From Bradyrhizobium arachidis (GTDB taxonomy: Bacteria > Pseudomonadota > Alphaproteobacteria > Rhizobiales > Xanthobacteraceae): a stretch of 64,000 nt of DNA. This document shows, piece by piece, positions 27,582-36,175 of this stretch. How positions within the stretch are numbered: position 1 is the first letter of the stretch; every line of letters begins with the position of its first letter. The translations under genes were made by a program, and so were the position numbers. The stretch covers positions 7,130,001 through 7,194,000 of the forward strand of contig NZ_CP077970.1 in the NCBI RefSeq assembly GCF_024758505.1. Reading direction: 5' to 3'. Below the pieces are notes generated by a model. The model was not told where the DNA came from. It was given only the letters and a program-made list of their open reading frames with translations, and did no database searches.

Positions 27582-29151
27582 GAGTGCTGCGCCACCACGG
27601 CCGGGCGCATTTGCGGTTGCGGCAGGATATCGACCGACCAGAGGTCACGATTGTCGACGTCCTTGAGTGTCACGGTCATCACTTCGCTCCGGCCATCGAT
27701 ATCGACCCGACCGAAAAACTGGAGCCCGAAGCAAGGCGCGAGGTTTTCGCCCTGCTCCGCGCTACAGCCATTCTGATACATCGCCACAGGGCCAAAAGTG
27801 TTGTCGAGCTCGCCCGGCCCCCAGGTGCCGGCATGCAGGGGACCCGAGACGAACTCCCAAAACGGCTCGAAATCGGAAAACACCGCGCGGTTGGGATCGT
27901 AATAGTGCGCGGCGGTGTAGTGCATGTCGGCGGTGAGCCAGACGATGTTGCGCACGCCGGCGCGCTTGACGAAGGACAGGAGGTCGGCGATCTCGTGCTC
28001 GCGCCGGTCGGGCGGGCCGTCGCCGAGCGCCACCGCATCCAGGCTGATTAGGCCGATCGGCAGGTCCGCTGCGATCACCTTCCAGGTCGCGCGCGAAGCA
28101 GCCAACTCGCGCTTCAGCCAGCCGAGCTGATCTGGTCCGAGAATCCAGCCGTCGCGGTCCTCGCCCTTGTTCCAGTTGGAATCGCGATAGCTGCGCATGT
28201 CGATCATGAAGACGTCGAGCAGCGGTCCATAGCCGATGCGGCGATAGATGCGCCCCTCGCGCGCAGGCATTTCGCGGATCGGCATGAATTCGAGGAAGGC
28301 GCGGCGGGCGCGCGCGACCAGGCGCGAGGTGCCGTCCTCGTCATGGCCGGTCTCGTCGACGCTGCCGGAGGGCGACCAATCGTTAGTCACCTCGTGGTCG
28401 TCCCATTGCGCGAACATCGGCACTTGCGCGTGGAAGGCGCGGAAGTTTTCGTCGAGGTGATTGTATTTGTAGTTGCCGCGAAACTGCGCGAGCGTGTGCG
28501 CGACCTCGGACTTCTCTTCGGTCACGAGATTGCGCCACACCTCGCCGCCGGGCAGCTTCTGCTCGGATGGAATGGTGCAATCAGCGTAAATATGGTCGCC
28601 GGAGTGAATGAAGAAATCTGGACGGTTGCCGAGCATGGTGCGGTAAGTGCGATATCCGCCGCGCGAGGTGTCGATGCCCCAACCCTGCCCGGCTGTATCG
28701 CCGGACCACACGAAGGAGATGGATTTTCCAGCCTCAGGCGCGGTGCGGAAGTGTCCGATCCGCGTTTCGCCGGCAAGGCCGGTCGCGTGATCGTCGAAGC
28801 GCACGCGGTAGAAGACGTCCTGTCCGGGCGGCAGTCCCTGCAGCAGCATTTTTGAGGTGAGGTCGGCGTCGGGAATCGCGTCGGCGGATGCGTGCCGAGG
28901 ATCGTCCTAAAACTTTCGACCGTGGAGTATTCGACTTGCATGCGCGCTGGACGGTCGGCGCGGGCCCAGACCACCGCGGAGCCATCGGAGACGTCGCCCG
29001 ACTGGATGCCGCCCGCGAAGAGCGGCCGGTCGGCGGCGCGGCTTAGACAGGGTTTTGCGATTGTGCCTAGGCCGGCGAGCGCGAGCGAGGACGTAGAGCG
29101 GACCAGAAACTGCCGTCGGGTCCATGCGCGCGAGGCGCGGAGCGTTGCCAT
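27578..29151 (-). pseudogene. Alkaline phosphatase D (PhoD) family protein, frameshifted near the N-terminus
   Basis: The 5' part (29151 to about 28895) encodes a Tat signal peptide (TRRQFLVRSTSSLALAGLG) and the start of a PhoD N-terminal domain (FAGGIQSGDVSDGSAVVWAR). The rest is in another frame, from ASADAIPDADLTSKM onwards, including SGDHIYADCT, MFAQWDDHEVTNDWSP, FMIDMRSYRDSNWN and VWLTADMHYTAAHYYDP, all metallophosphatase motifs. Adding one base near 28892-28896 restores a continuous protein of about 524 residues (ILG-x-ASADAI). The product would be a secreted Ca/Fe-dependent phosphodiesterase/phosphatase. It is either a recent pseudogene or a sequencing error. Confidence 0.8.
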
Positions 29152-29257
29152 TCAGGAAACCTTCGTCGAATCGCGACGGAAGGTGCCTGCGCCGTTTGAC
29201 TCCAGCCTTACGGTTTCTTGACTCTGCGCCTACGGTTTTGCGACGGAGGGATGACGG

Positions 29258-29674
29258 CTAGCGCTTCCAGCTGCAGATGCCGCCCGACTTGCACGGCCAG
29301 GTCTGAATGCGCGTGTCCGTGGCCTGCGCGTCCAGCGGATTGCCATGGCGATGTGCGAGCTTTGCGCGAGCAGCGCCACGCGGCTGCGTGTTAGCAATTT
29401 TGCCTGCCGGCGCGCGAACGCGCTCGGTCGCGACCTTCTTCGGCACGTCACCGGTCACGGCACGCGCCTGCGCGTCACTCTTCATGTCGCTCTTGGCTTC
29501 GACGGCCACGGGCGCGAATTCGGTCGGCGGACCCAGGCGCTTCGGCGATAAAACGGCCTTGGACAGATCCATGCCGAGGAAGTCGCCGGCACGATAATCG
29601 TCGGCCAAAGCTGCGCCACCCCATGCGAGCACGAGGGCGGTGACGAAGCCGAAGGAAAAGCCTTTCAGGACCAC
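29258..29674 (-). CDS. Exported hypothetical protein
   Basis: A 138-residue protein with signal peptide VLKGFSFGFVTALVLAWGGA (cleavage after ALA). The mature N-terminus DDYRAGDFLGMDLSKAVLSP is followed by a basic, Ala-rich low-complexity region and a C-terminal IQTWPCKSGGICSWKR with two cysteines. No family is recognised. The start is taken as the GTG at 29674, which has GGAGG at 5 nt; the ATG at 29707 lacks one. The conserved-looking ends and the variable middle suggest a cell-envelope protein. Confidence 0.7.
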   Translation of the reverse strand: MVLKGFSFGFVTALVLAWGGAALADDYRAGDFLGMDLSKAVLSPKRLGPPTEFAPVAVEAKSDMKSDAQARAVTGDVPKKVATERVRAPAGKIANTQPRGAARAKLAHRHGNPLDAQATDTRIQTWPCKSGGICSWKR

Positions 29675-29792
29675 TGACGCCTCCAATAAGGGGCAATTTA
29701 CCCTCATTTAGGAAGGCGGACGGCGGATTTCCAGCGGCCGATTGTCATCAGGGTTACCGGCTGCCGAAAAACAATAGGGGAATCAGGGCGTT

Positions 29793-31202
29793 TCAGGATC
29801 CACCGGCGAGCACCTTGACCAGACGGTAGAGGTATTCCTGCCCATTATAGAAGGACGCGATCGGAACCCGCTCGTCCTTGCCGTGGATGCGGCCCTCGCC
29901 GACGTCGATCGCCATGCCGGAATGGCCGTAGGTCGGGATACCCGCGTTACGCAAATAGGAACCGTCGGTCGCGCCGGAACTCATGACCGGCATCACCACC
30001 GCGCCAGGGAAGAATTCGCCCGTGAGCTTTTCGATCGCACCCATGATTTCTTCGTGCAGCGCGGACGGCGCGCTCAGAACCGGCGTATCGATCTGCGTCA
30101 GCTTGATCTGATCGTCGGCCAGCACACGCTCCAGCGTCGCCTTGACCTCCTCGACCGGTTCGCCCGGCATCATCCGGCAATTGACCTTGGCAATGGCCGA
30201 CTGCGGCAGAGCGTTGATGGCGTGGCCGCCCTGCAACTGGGTCGCGACGCAGGTGGTGCGGAGCTGCGCGTTGAAGACCGGATTAGCGGCAAGCCGCACG
30301 AACGACATCGCCGAGAGATCGGGCTTGTCCGACATGACCGTGCGCATGTCGGAAGCGGTCTGCTCGTTCTCGAATTGCGCGGACTTCTCGAAATAGCCGC
30401 GCGTGGTGTCGTTGAGCCTGATCGGGAAGTTGAACTTGGACAGCCGCACGAGACCTTCGGCGAGCCTGTAGATCGCGTTGCTCTGGCGCGGCACCGAGCT
30501 GTGGCCGCCGGCATCGGTCACCTCCAACTGGAAGCTGACTGGAACCTTTTCGCTGGTCTGCACGCTGTTGCGGATCGGCTTGCCGCCCTTGAGGCCAACG
30601 CCGCCACCTTCATTGAGCGCGAATTCGGCGTCGATAAGGTCCTTGTGGTTCTTGATCAGCCAATTGATGCCGAGACCGTCGCGGTCAAAAATCTCTTCGT
30701 CCGTCTCCAGCGCGACGATGATGTCGCGGTCGGGCTTGTAGCCTTCCTGCTTGTAGCGGATGAGCGCTGCAATGAAGGCTGTCGCCATGTGCTTGTCGTC
30801 GGCGGTGCCGCGGCCATAGTAGTGGCCGTCCTGCTCGGTGAGCTTGAACGGATCGACGCTCCAGTCCTCGCGCAACGCCGGCACCACGTCGAGATGCGCG
30901 ACCAGAAGGATCGGCTTGCGGGCGCCGCTGCCACGCAGGCGGGCAACGAGGTTGCCCTTGCGCGGTGCGGGCGAGAAGACCTGGACGTCGGCCGCAGGAA
31001 TGCCCGCCGCCTTCAGCCGCGCGGCCAACGCCTCGGCTGCCTTGGCGGTGTCGCCGGTTGCCGTCGTGGTATCGATCTCAACGAGCTCCTTGTAGACGTC
31101 GTAGGAGAGCTGCTGTTGCGGCGTGAGCCCGGCGGCAGTGGCGACGCTGCCGCCGAGAACCAGTGCTGCGATGGCGGTCGCGAAATTGTTCGTGATTTTC
31201 AT
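29793..31202 (-). CDS. Exported M20-family metallopeptidase
   Basis: This 469-residue peptidase has a signal peptide (ATAIAALVLGGSVATAAG) and the M20 di-zinc motifs: PILLVAHLDVVPALREDWSV (His and Asp), YYGRGTADDKHMATAFIAAL (bridging Asp), an ALETDEEIFDRDGLGINWL Glu pair, and near the C-terminus PTYGHSGMAI (His). A lid domain lies between. It should hydrolyse small peptides or N-acyl amino acids in the periplasm. It is the last gene of a four-gene operon, 18 bp after the ridA-like gene, which suggests it liberates amino acids or amines that the upstream oxidase uses. Confidence 0.92.
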   Translation of the reverse strand: MKITNNFATAIAALVLGGSVATAAGLTPQQQLSYDVYKELVEIDTTTATGDTAKAAEALAARLKAAGIPAADVQVFSPAPRKGNLVARLRGSGARKPILLVAHLDVVPALREDWSVDPFKLTEQDGHYYGRGTADDKHMATAFIAALIRYKQEGYKPDRDIIVALETDEEIFDRDGLGINWLIKNHKDLIDAEFALNEGGGVGLKGGKPIRNSVQTSEKVPVSFQLEVTDAGGHSSVPRQSNAIYRLAEGLVRLSKFNFPIRLNDTTRGYFEKSAQFENEQTASDMRTVMSDKPDLSAMSFVRLAANPVFNAQLRTTCVATQLQGGHAINALPQSAIAKVNCRMMPGEPVEEVKATLERVLADDQIKLTQIDTPVLSAPSALHEEIMGAIEKLTGEFFPGAVVMPVMSSGATDGSYLRNAGIPTYGHSGMAIDVGEGRIHGKDERVPIASFYNGQEYLYRLVKVLAGGS

Positions 31203-31220
31203 GCTGTGCTCCCTCGCCGC

Positions 31221-31715
31221 TCATTTCGCGTCCTTGACGGCAATCACCTCAATCTCCACCAGGAAGCCCGGATTGGCGAGCGAGGCGACGCCGACCACGG
31301 AGCGTGCCGGCAGATTGGGCTGGCTGCCACCGAAGAACTGCGTGTAGCCCTCCATGAAGGCCTTGAAGTCCATTGGCGTCGCCGCGTTGTGCACCAGGAA
31401 GACCTGCATCTTCACGACGTCGCCCATGGTGAGGCCGAGGCCGTCCAAAATGGTCTTGATGCGATTTAGCACGCCGACGGTCTGGGTCTTGGTGTCGCCA
31501 TAGGCCTGCAGGCTCTGGGGGTCGGCATCCTTGTTCGCGACCGGCGGCACCTGGCCGCTGACATAGTAGGTTGTCGCGTTGCCGGTGACCTGCACGGACT
31601 GTGCGATCGGAAAGGTCGAGTTCGGGATCGGATGCCTGACAATCTCGGCCTGCGCGATACCCGCCTGCATCGCCCCGAGCAGTCCGCCGATCACGGCCAT
31701 GGTCCTGAAGTTCAT
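31221..31715 (-). CDS. Periplasmic RidA (YjgF/YER057c/UK114) family protein
   Basis: A 164-residue RidA-fold protein with an N-terminal signal peptide (MNFRTMAVIGGLLGAMQAGI, cleavage near AQA). RidA enzymes hydrolyse reactive enamine/imine intermediates. The key Arg is present in LPARSVVGVASLANPGF, and the C-terminal FLVEIEVIAVKD keeps the conserved Glu, so imine deaminase activity is plausible. Most RidA proteins are cytosolic, so export is notable. It lies 22 bp downstream of a cytochrome c gene and two genes downstream of a flavin amine oxidase that would make imines. The ATG at 31715 is preceded by AGGGGCGACGA. Confidence 0.9.
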   Translation of the reverse strand: MNFRTMAVIGGLLGAMQAGIAQAEIVRHPIPNSTFPIAQSVQVTGNATTYYVSGQVPPVANKDADPQSLQAYGDTKTQTVGVLNRIKTILDGLGLTMGDVVKMQVFLVHNAATPMDFKAFMEGYTQFFGGSQPNLPARSVVGVASLANPGFLVEIEVIAVKDAK

Positions 31716-31737
31716 TCGTCGCCCCTGTTGCTGGTGT

Positions 31738-32160
31738 TTAGCGGCGCGCATCCCGCACTTCGCCCGCCGTCACCGCGTCCTGATAGTTGTTGTCGAAATG
31801 CGTGCGCAGGTAGTTCACGACCGCAGCGATTTGCGCGTCCGTCATCATCTCGCCGAACGGCGGCATCGCGCGGCGGCCATTGATGACGAGATAGACGGGA
31901 TAGCCCCGCGCCTCCAAATTCTTGTCGGCGACGAGCGAGGGATAGGCGCCCGCCCCCGCCGCGCCGCCGCCGTCGGGCATGTGGCATCCCTGGCAGATGT
32001 TGGCGAACAGCTCTTCGCCCGTGGTCTCGGCGAAACTGAAGCCGGAGGAGAAGATGCGCGTTTGCGGACCGTCATGCGCGAGCGCCATCGGCGACAGCAG
32101 TGCGACCACGGCGAAAGCGGACCGGGAGAGAATTCGCCATTGCCAGGGGCGTTTCGTCAT
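31738..32160 (-). CDS. Exported class I c-type cytochrome
   Basis: A 140-residue monohaem cytochrome c. The signal peptide (ILSRSAFAVVALLSPMALA) precedes the haem attachment motif CQGCH at residues 56-60; the probable axial Met is Met99 in RRAMPPFGEM. The C-terminal helix ALSO fits (DAQIAAVVNYLRTHF). Its ATG overlaps the stop of the upstream flavin amine oxidase gene (ATGA), so translation is coupled and the two products very probably work together, the cytochrome taking electrons from the oxidase. Similar small cytochromes serve periplasmic flavoprotein and molybdoenzyme dehydrogenases. Confidence 0.93.
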   Translation of the reverse strand: MTKRPWQWRILSRSAFAVVALLSPMALAHDGPQTRIFSSGFSFAETTGEELFANICQGCHMPDGGGAAGAGAYPSLVADKNLEARGYPVYLVINGRRAMPPFGEMMTDAQIAAVVNYLRTHFDNNYQDAVTAGEVRDARR

Positions 32161-33755
32161 CACGTCCTCACAACGCGGTCGTGCAACCTCGTGATCGCAT
32201 CGAGTGCCGACAGGATGGCACCCTCCTGCCAGGCCGGCAAGGCGGAGGCGTGCTCGCCGGCGAGCACGATGCGGCCGTCGATCTGGCACAGGTTCTTGTA
32301 GTGCGCGTCGCGCGTCGCGTCGGTCCAGTCTCCGCTGCAGCCGAGCACGAAGGGCACCCTGTGCCAGGCGACCGCCACGCCGGTCTCGAACTCGGCCTTG
32401 TATTGCGGATGGATGACAGCGCCGAATTCGACCGCGCGCGCGACGCGCTCGGCAGGCGACATCGCCGTGAACTCGTAGGCATTGGGTCCCTCGAACAGAT
32501 AGGCGCCGAGCAGCACGCCGCGCCCGGCGCGGTTATAGCCGTAATTGGGATAGGCGATCTGGCGGATCGGCAAATCCGTGTAGCTGATGCCGCCATAGAT
32601 CTGCTCGTCCTCCTCCCAGAACCGGCGCTTGAACTGCAGGCCGATCTTGACGGAGGCAGCATAGGGCACGGCATCGATCGCCGACTTCATGGCGGCGCTG
32701 ACGCCGATCGGTAACTGGCTGAGGATCGAGAGCGGGATCGTGCAGACGCACCAGTCGGCCTGCACCTGCTGCATGGCGCCCGGCTTGCCTGCATCGAGAT
32801 AGCTGACGGTCACGCCGCGATCGTCCTGCTTGATTTCAGTGACCTTGGCGTTGAAGCGGATGAGATCGCCGACCTCTTTTGCAAAGGCCTTGCCTATCAT
32901 GTCCATGCCACCGACCGGCTGGAACATCGTGGTCTGGAAATTGTAGTGCGCAAAACCGCGCAGATAGCGCCAGAGCCGCGACTTCAGGATCTCGGACAGG
33001 CCGACCGGCTCGCTTGCCTCCGGCATCGCCGTCAACCCGCCGCCGGGATCCCTGGCGTAGCCGCGAAATTCAGCCGAGATCAAATTGGCCTTGTAGCCAT
33101 AGCCGTTGTCGAGCGCGCCCCAGGAGCGCAGCGCCTGCAACAGGATCTCCTGATCCTCCTTGGAGACGGTTTCGTCGAGCTTGCCCTGCTGCGTCACCTT
33201 GGCGAGCAGCTCGGCGATCTGTCCCTGGAAATCCGCCTTCACCGCGCGGATGCGCTGCGGCTTGCCGCCGAAGGCGCGCACGGAATGGAGATAAGCGGCG
33301 TGATTGAGCTGGTTGAACGGCTCGAGCGCAACGTTCAGCCGCTTGCAGTAGTCCAGCAGCGCGCGGTGGTGATGGGGAATGCGCCACGGTCCCGGATTGA
33401 TATAGAGCCCGTCCTCGAATTCGCAGGTCTGCTTGAAGCCGCCGAGCTCGGTAAAACTGTCGCCGCCGCGGATCGTCCAGTTGCGGCCGCCGGCGCGGCT
33501 GTTGAATTCGAGAATCTGGACCTTGTACCCCGCCTTGCGCAACTCCAGCGCCGCGGTCATGCCCGCAAGGCCCGCGCCGAGAACGAGGACGGAGGCGCCT
33601 TTTGGATCGCCTTCGAGGCGAATGGGCCCCTTGTAGCGGGACTCCGACGCAAGACCGAGGCTGGTCATCGCGTGATACATCGCCGCGCTGCCGGCGACCG
33701 TGCCGATCAGCGCAAGCAGGTCTCGTCGCCTGATGGTCGGAAGTTCGCTCTGCAT
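32160..33755 (-). CDS. Tat-exported flavin monoamine oxidase family protein
   Basis: A 531-residue FAD-dependent amine oxidase. The N-terminus has a twin-arginine signal (PTIRRRDLLALIGTVAGSAA), the FAD-binding motif VLVLGAGLAGMTAALELRK with EFNSRAGGRNWTIRGG follows near residues 55-100, and the C-terminal IVLAGEHASALPAWQEGAI contacts the flavin. It should oxidise an L-amino acid or amine in the periplasm to an imine. The overlapping cytochrome c gene downstream suggests dehydrogenase rather than oxidase chemistry. The ATG at 33755 is chosen because it places the Tat motif near the N-terminus; an upstream extension has none. First gene of the operon. Confidence 0.92.
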   Translation of the reverse strand: MQSELPTIRRRDLLALIGTVAGSAAMYHAMTSLGLASESRYKGPIRLEGDPKGASVLVLGAGLAGMTAALELRKAGYKVQILEFNSRAGGRNWTIRGGDSFTELGGFKQTCEFEDGLYINPGPWRIPHHHRALLDYCKRLNVALEPFNQLNHAAYLHSVRAFGGKPQRIRAVKADFQGQIAELLAKVTQQGKLDETVSKEDQEILLQALRSWGALDNGYGYKANLISAEFRGYARDPGGGLTAMPEASEPVGLSEILKSRLWRYLRGFAHYNFQTTMFQPVGGMDMIGKAFAKEVGDLIRFNAKVTEIKQDDRGVTVSYLDAGKPGAMQQVQADWCVCTIPLSILSQLPIGVSAAMKSAIDAVPYAASVKIGLQFKRRFWEEDEQIYGGISYTDLPIRQIAYPNYGYNRAGRGVLLGAYLFEGPNAYEFTAMSPAERVARAVEFGAVIHPQYKAEFETGVAVAWHRVPFVLGCSGDWTDATRDAHYKNLCQIDGRIVLAGEHASALPAWQEGAILSALDAITRLHDRVVRT

Positions 33756-33846
33756 GGAAGATGACTCGCAGCCCTTGCGGTTAAGGAAACAGCAGGCGTC
33801 GGGGTCAGGCAAGACACGCGTTGTTGATCGCGGTCGCGCACAACAA

Positions 33847-33879
33847 GACGGGGACCGCGCTTGCTACGCGATCCCCGTC
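33847..33879 (-). terminator. Hairpin downstream of nitronate monooxygenase gene
   Basis: GACGGGGA pairs with TCCCCGTC and, after one mismatch, CGCG with CGCG, around a loop of about 7 nt. On the minus strand it is followed by TTGTTGT. It lies 27 bp past the nitronate monooxygenase stop and upstream of the amine oxidase operon. Confidence 0.6.
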
Positions 33880-33905
33880 GATTGCGTCATACGTCGAATG
33901 CAGAA

Positions 33906-34907
33906 TCAGGCGACCTTGCGCGCGGCCGCCTTGCCGTCGAGGAAGCCCATCAGGCGGCTGCGGATGATCTCGTCCGCTTCCGTCATGATGCGGTCGACCA
34001 GCTCCTCGCAGGAGGGAATGTCTCGGATGAGGCCCGCGACCATGCCGCAGCTCCAGGCGCCGGCATCCATCTCGCCTTCGAGCATGATTTTTGGATAGAC
34101 GCCCGCGACCTGGTCGTGGATATCGTCGATCTTGAGCTTGTCGCCTTTCTCATGCTCGATCTCGAGCAGACGATCGACATTGGCGTTCTTCAGCACGCGC
34201 TCGGTATTGCGCAACGCACGCATGATCAGGCGGGTGTCGAGCTCGCTCGCCGCGACCAGTGCGTTCTTCACGTTCTGATGCACCGGCGCTTCCTTGGTCG
34301 CAATGAAGCGCGTTCCCATGTTCATGCCGGCTGCGCCCAGCGAGAGCGCTGCGACGAGGCTGCGGCCATCGGCCATGCCGCCGGAGGCAACGAAGGGAAT
34401 CTTCAATTCCTCCGCCGCGCGCGGCAGCAGGATCATGTTGGGAATGTCGTCCTCGCCGGGATGGCCACCGCACTCAAATCCGTCGACGCTGACGGCATCG
34501 CAGCCGATCCGCTCGGCCTTCAAGGAGTGACGCACCGAGGTGCATTTGTGGATCACCTTGATGCCGGCTACCTTCATCGCCGGCATGTATTGCTCGGGGC
34601 TGCGGCCCGCGGTCTCCACGATCTTCACCCCGCCCTCGACGATCGCGGCGATGTATTCGGGATAAGGCGGCGCGGCGAAGGTCGGCAGGAAGGTGAGGTT
34701 CACGCCGAACGGCTTGTCGGTCATGTCGCGGCAGCGTGCGATCTCCTTGGCGAGCAATTCCGGGGTGCGCTGCGTCAGCCCGGTGATGATACCGAGCCCG
34801 CCGGCATTGGAGACGGCAGATGCGAGCTCGGCAAAGCCGACGAAATGCATGCCACCCTGGATGATCGGATGCTCGATGCCGAACAATTCGGTGATCGCGG
34901 TCTTCAC
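33906..34907 (-). CDS. Nitronate monooxygenase / 2-nitropropane dioxygenase family flavoprotein
   Basis: This 333-residue FMN-dependent TIM-barrel enzyme starts VKTAITELFGIEHPIIQGGM, with the family's IIQGGM block. Then come NAGGLGIITG, PFGVNLTFLP, HKCTSVRHSLKA, the ECGGHPGEDD segment carrying the usual catalytic His, and VASGGMADGRSLVAAL with GAAGMNMGTRFIATKE for phosphate binding. It oxidises nitronates such as propionate-3-nitronate or acts as a broader NAD(P)H:flavin oxidoreductase. The GTG start at 34907 has GGAGGG at a suitable distance. It is probably cotranscribed with the SDR gene upstream (60 bp gap). Confidence 0.92.
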   Translation of the reverse strand: MKTAITELFGIEHPIIQGGMHFVGFAELASAVSNAGGLGIITGLTQRTPELLAKEIARCRDMTDKPFGVNLTFLPTFAAPPYPEYIAAIVEGGVKIVETAGRSPEQYMPAMKVAGIKVIHKCTSVRHSLKAERIGCDAVSVDGFECGGHPGEDDIPNMILLPRAAEELKIPFVASGGMADGRSLVAALSLGAAGMNMGTRFIATKEAPVHQNVKNALVAASELDTRLIMRALRNTERVLKNANVDRLLEIEHEKGDKLKIDDIHDQVAGVYPKIMLEGEMDAGAWSCGMVAGLIRDIPSCEELVDRIMTEADEIIRSRLMGFLDGKAAARKVA

Positions 34908-34967
34908 GTAAATTCCCTCCCGGATACGGTTGTATGGTGTGAGTTTAGCCGCAGTTTTGTGCCGCGG

Positions 34968-35705
34968 TCACCATTTCTCTCCGAACGGGCGAATCTCCAT
35001 CTCGAATGTCCAGGCGCTCTTCGGCTGCTGGTAGAGCTGCCAATAGGCATCCGCGACGGCCGACGGCGGCATCAACAGATCAGGATTGTCGAGTGCGTTC
35101 GGTCCGAGCGCCTCGAGCCGGCGCTGCCGCACCCATTCGGTGTCGACACCGGAATCGATGATGAGATGCGCGACATGGATGTTCTTCGGGCCCAATTCGC
35201 GCGCCATCGCTTGCGCGACCGCGCGCAGGCCGAATTTTGCGCTGGCAAAGGCGGCGAAGCCGCTGCCGCCGCGCAAGGATGCGGTAGCGCCGGTGAAGAA
35301 GATGTTGCCGCTGCCCCGCGGCAGCATCAGGCGCGCGGCTTCGCGACCGGCGAGAAAGCCGGAATAGCAGGCCATCTCCCATACCTTGCGAAACACGCGC
35401 TCGGTGGTATCGAGGATCGGGAAGTTGACGTTGGCGCCGACATTGAAGATGCAGACCTCCAGCGGCGCGTGCTTGTCGGCGTCGTTGAGGAAGGAGATGA
35501 TCTCCTCCTCCTTGCGCGCATCGAGCGAGCGCGCGTGGATCTCGCCGCCGGCAGCCTCGACGTCTTTGACCAGCGGTGCCAGCTTGTCGCCGTTGCGACG
35601 GCCCGCGAAGACGGTGAAGCCTTCGGCAGCGAATTTCTTGGCAATCTCGGAGCCGATGAAATCGCCCGCTCCAATGATGGCGGCTGTCGCATTTCGCTTG
35701 GGCAA
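34968..35705 (-). CDS. SDR-family protein with catalytic Tyr replaced by Phe
   Basis: A 245-residue short-chain dehydrogenase-like protein. The nucleotide motif is IIGAGDFIGSEIAKKF near residue 10, CIFNVGAN replaces the usual NNAG block near 85, and Ser143 is present (GATAS). The active-site Tyr-x3-Lys reads FASAK, so Tyr153 is Phe while Lys157 is kept. Enzyme activity may be lost or changed; the fold could still bind NADP. The TTG at 35705 has GGAGGAGG well placed and gives PKRNATAAII. It precedes the nitronate monooxygenase gene by 60 bp in the same direction. Confidence 0.88.
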   Translation of the reverse strand: MPKRNATAAIIGAGDFIGSEIAKKFAAEGFTVFAGRRNGDKLAPLVKDVEAAGGEIHARSLDARKEEEIISFLNDADKHAPLEVCIFNVGANVNFPILDTTERVFRKVWEMACYSGFLAGREAARLMLPRGSGNIFFTGATASLRGGSGFAAFASAKFGLRAVAQAMARELGPKNIHVAHLIIDSGVDTEWVRQRRLEALGPNALDNPDLLMPPSAVADAYWQLYQQPKSAWTFEMEIRPFGEKW

Positions 35706-35942
35706 GGTCGCCTCCTCCGGTGTGGGCCCCGCCTGTCCAGAGACGGCTGTCGGCCTTTGACTATGTGTTGAGGTCGACCATAAAGTTCTAAAAAAGAACT
35801 GTCAAACGGCAGCTCGTTCTCCTGGCTTTAATTAGAAGACGCTTCTGAATTTCCTATAAGTTCCTTTTCCAGACTTACCAAAGGACTGAAGGATTTCATT
35901 CCCCAGCAGCAGCAACGTGAGGCAAACGCATGCGTACATGCG

Positions 35943-35968
35943 AATGGCCGGGCACGGGCCCGGCCATT
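35943..35968 (-). terminator. Strong GC hairpin after small hydrophilic protein gene
   Basis: A perfect 10-bp stem AATGGCCGGG / CCCGGCCATT with a 6-nt loop lies 25 bp beyond the stop of the 52-residue gene. The minus-strand RNA has no clear U run after it, so termination efficiency is uncertain. Confidence 0.5.
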
Positions 35969-35992
35969 GCAGTGTCGAGAGCCTCAGCGCGC

Positions 35993-36151
35993 TCAATGCG
36001 TCTTGCTCTTGTGCCACTTCTCGAGATCGAGCTTGGGGTCGTCGGAGCGCTGCTCCTTCTCCGGATTGCTTTTCCAGGGCTTGTCCGTCTGCGCATGCGA
36101 TCCCCAGTCGTTCTGGTTGCGGGGATCGTCGGTTGGCTTCTCCTTGCTCAT
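35993..36151 (-). CDS. Small hydrophilic conserved-looking protein (52 aa)
   Basis: A 52-residue gene with a convincing ribosome-binding site (GGAG, 7 nt before the ATG). The product is extremely hydrophilic: MSKEKPTDDPRNQNDWGSHA at the start, a middle KPWKSNPEKEQRSDDP and a C-terminal LEKWHKSKTH. It has no signal peptide or hydrophobic segment and looks like an intrinsically disordered, hydrophilin-type stress protein; that is an inference from composition. It lies 24 bp downstream of the PRC-barrel gene on the same strand, so it probably shares the EcfG-like promoter there. Confidence 0.75.
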   Translation of the reverse strand: MSKEKPTDDPRNQNDWGSHAQTDKPWKSNPEKEQRSDDPKLDLEKWHKSKTH

Positions 36152-36175
36152 CGGGAGGCTCCTTGAATTGGCGCC

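Noticed and set aside
29883..31469. A 528-codon + frame opposite the M20 peptidase and RidA genes
   Set aside because: Shadow of GC-rich codons; no family similarity and it crosses an operon junction.
33861..35771. A 636-codon frame on the + strand across the nitronate monooxygenase and SDR genes
   Set aside because: Both minus-strand genes have clear families and ribosome-binding sites; the + frame has shadow composition (His, Asp, Arg, Ala) and spans two genes and their gap.
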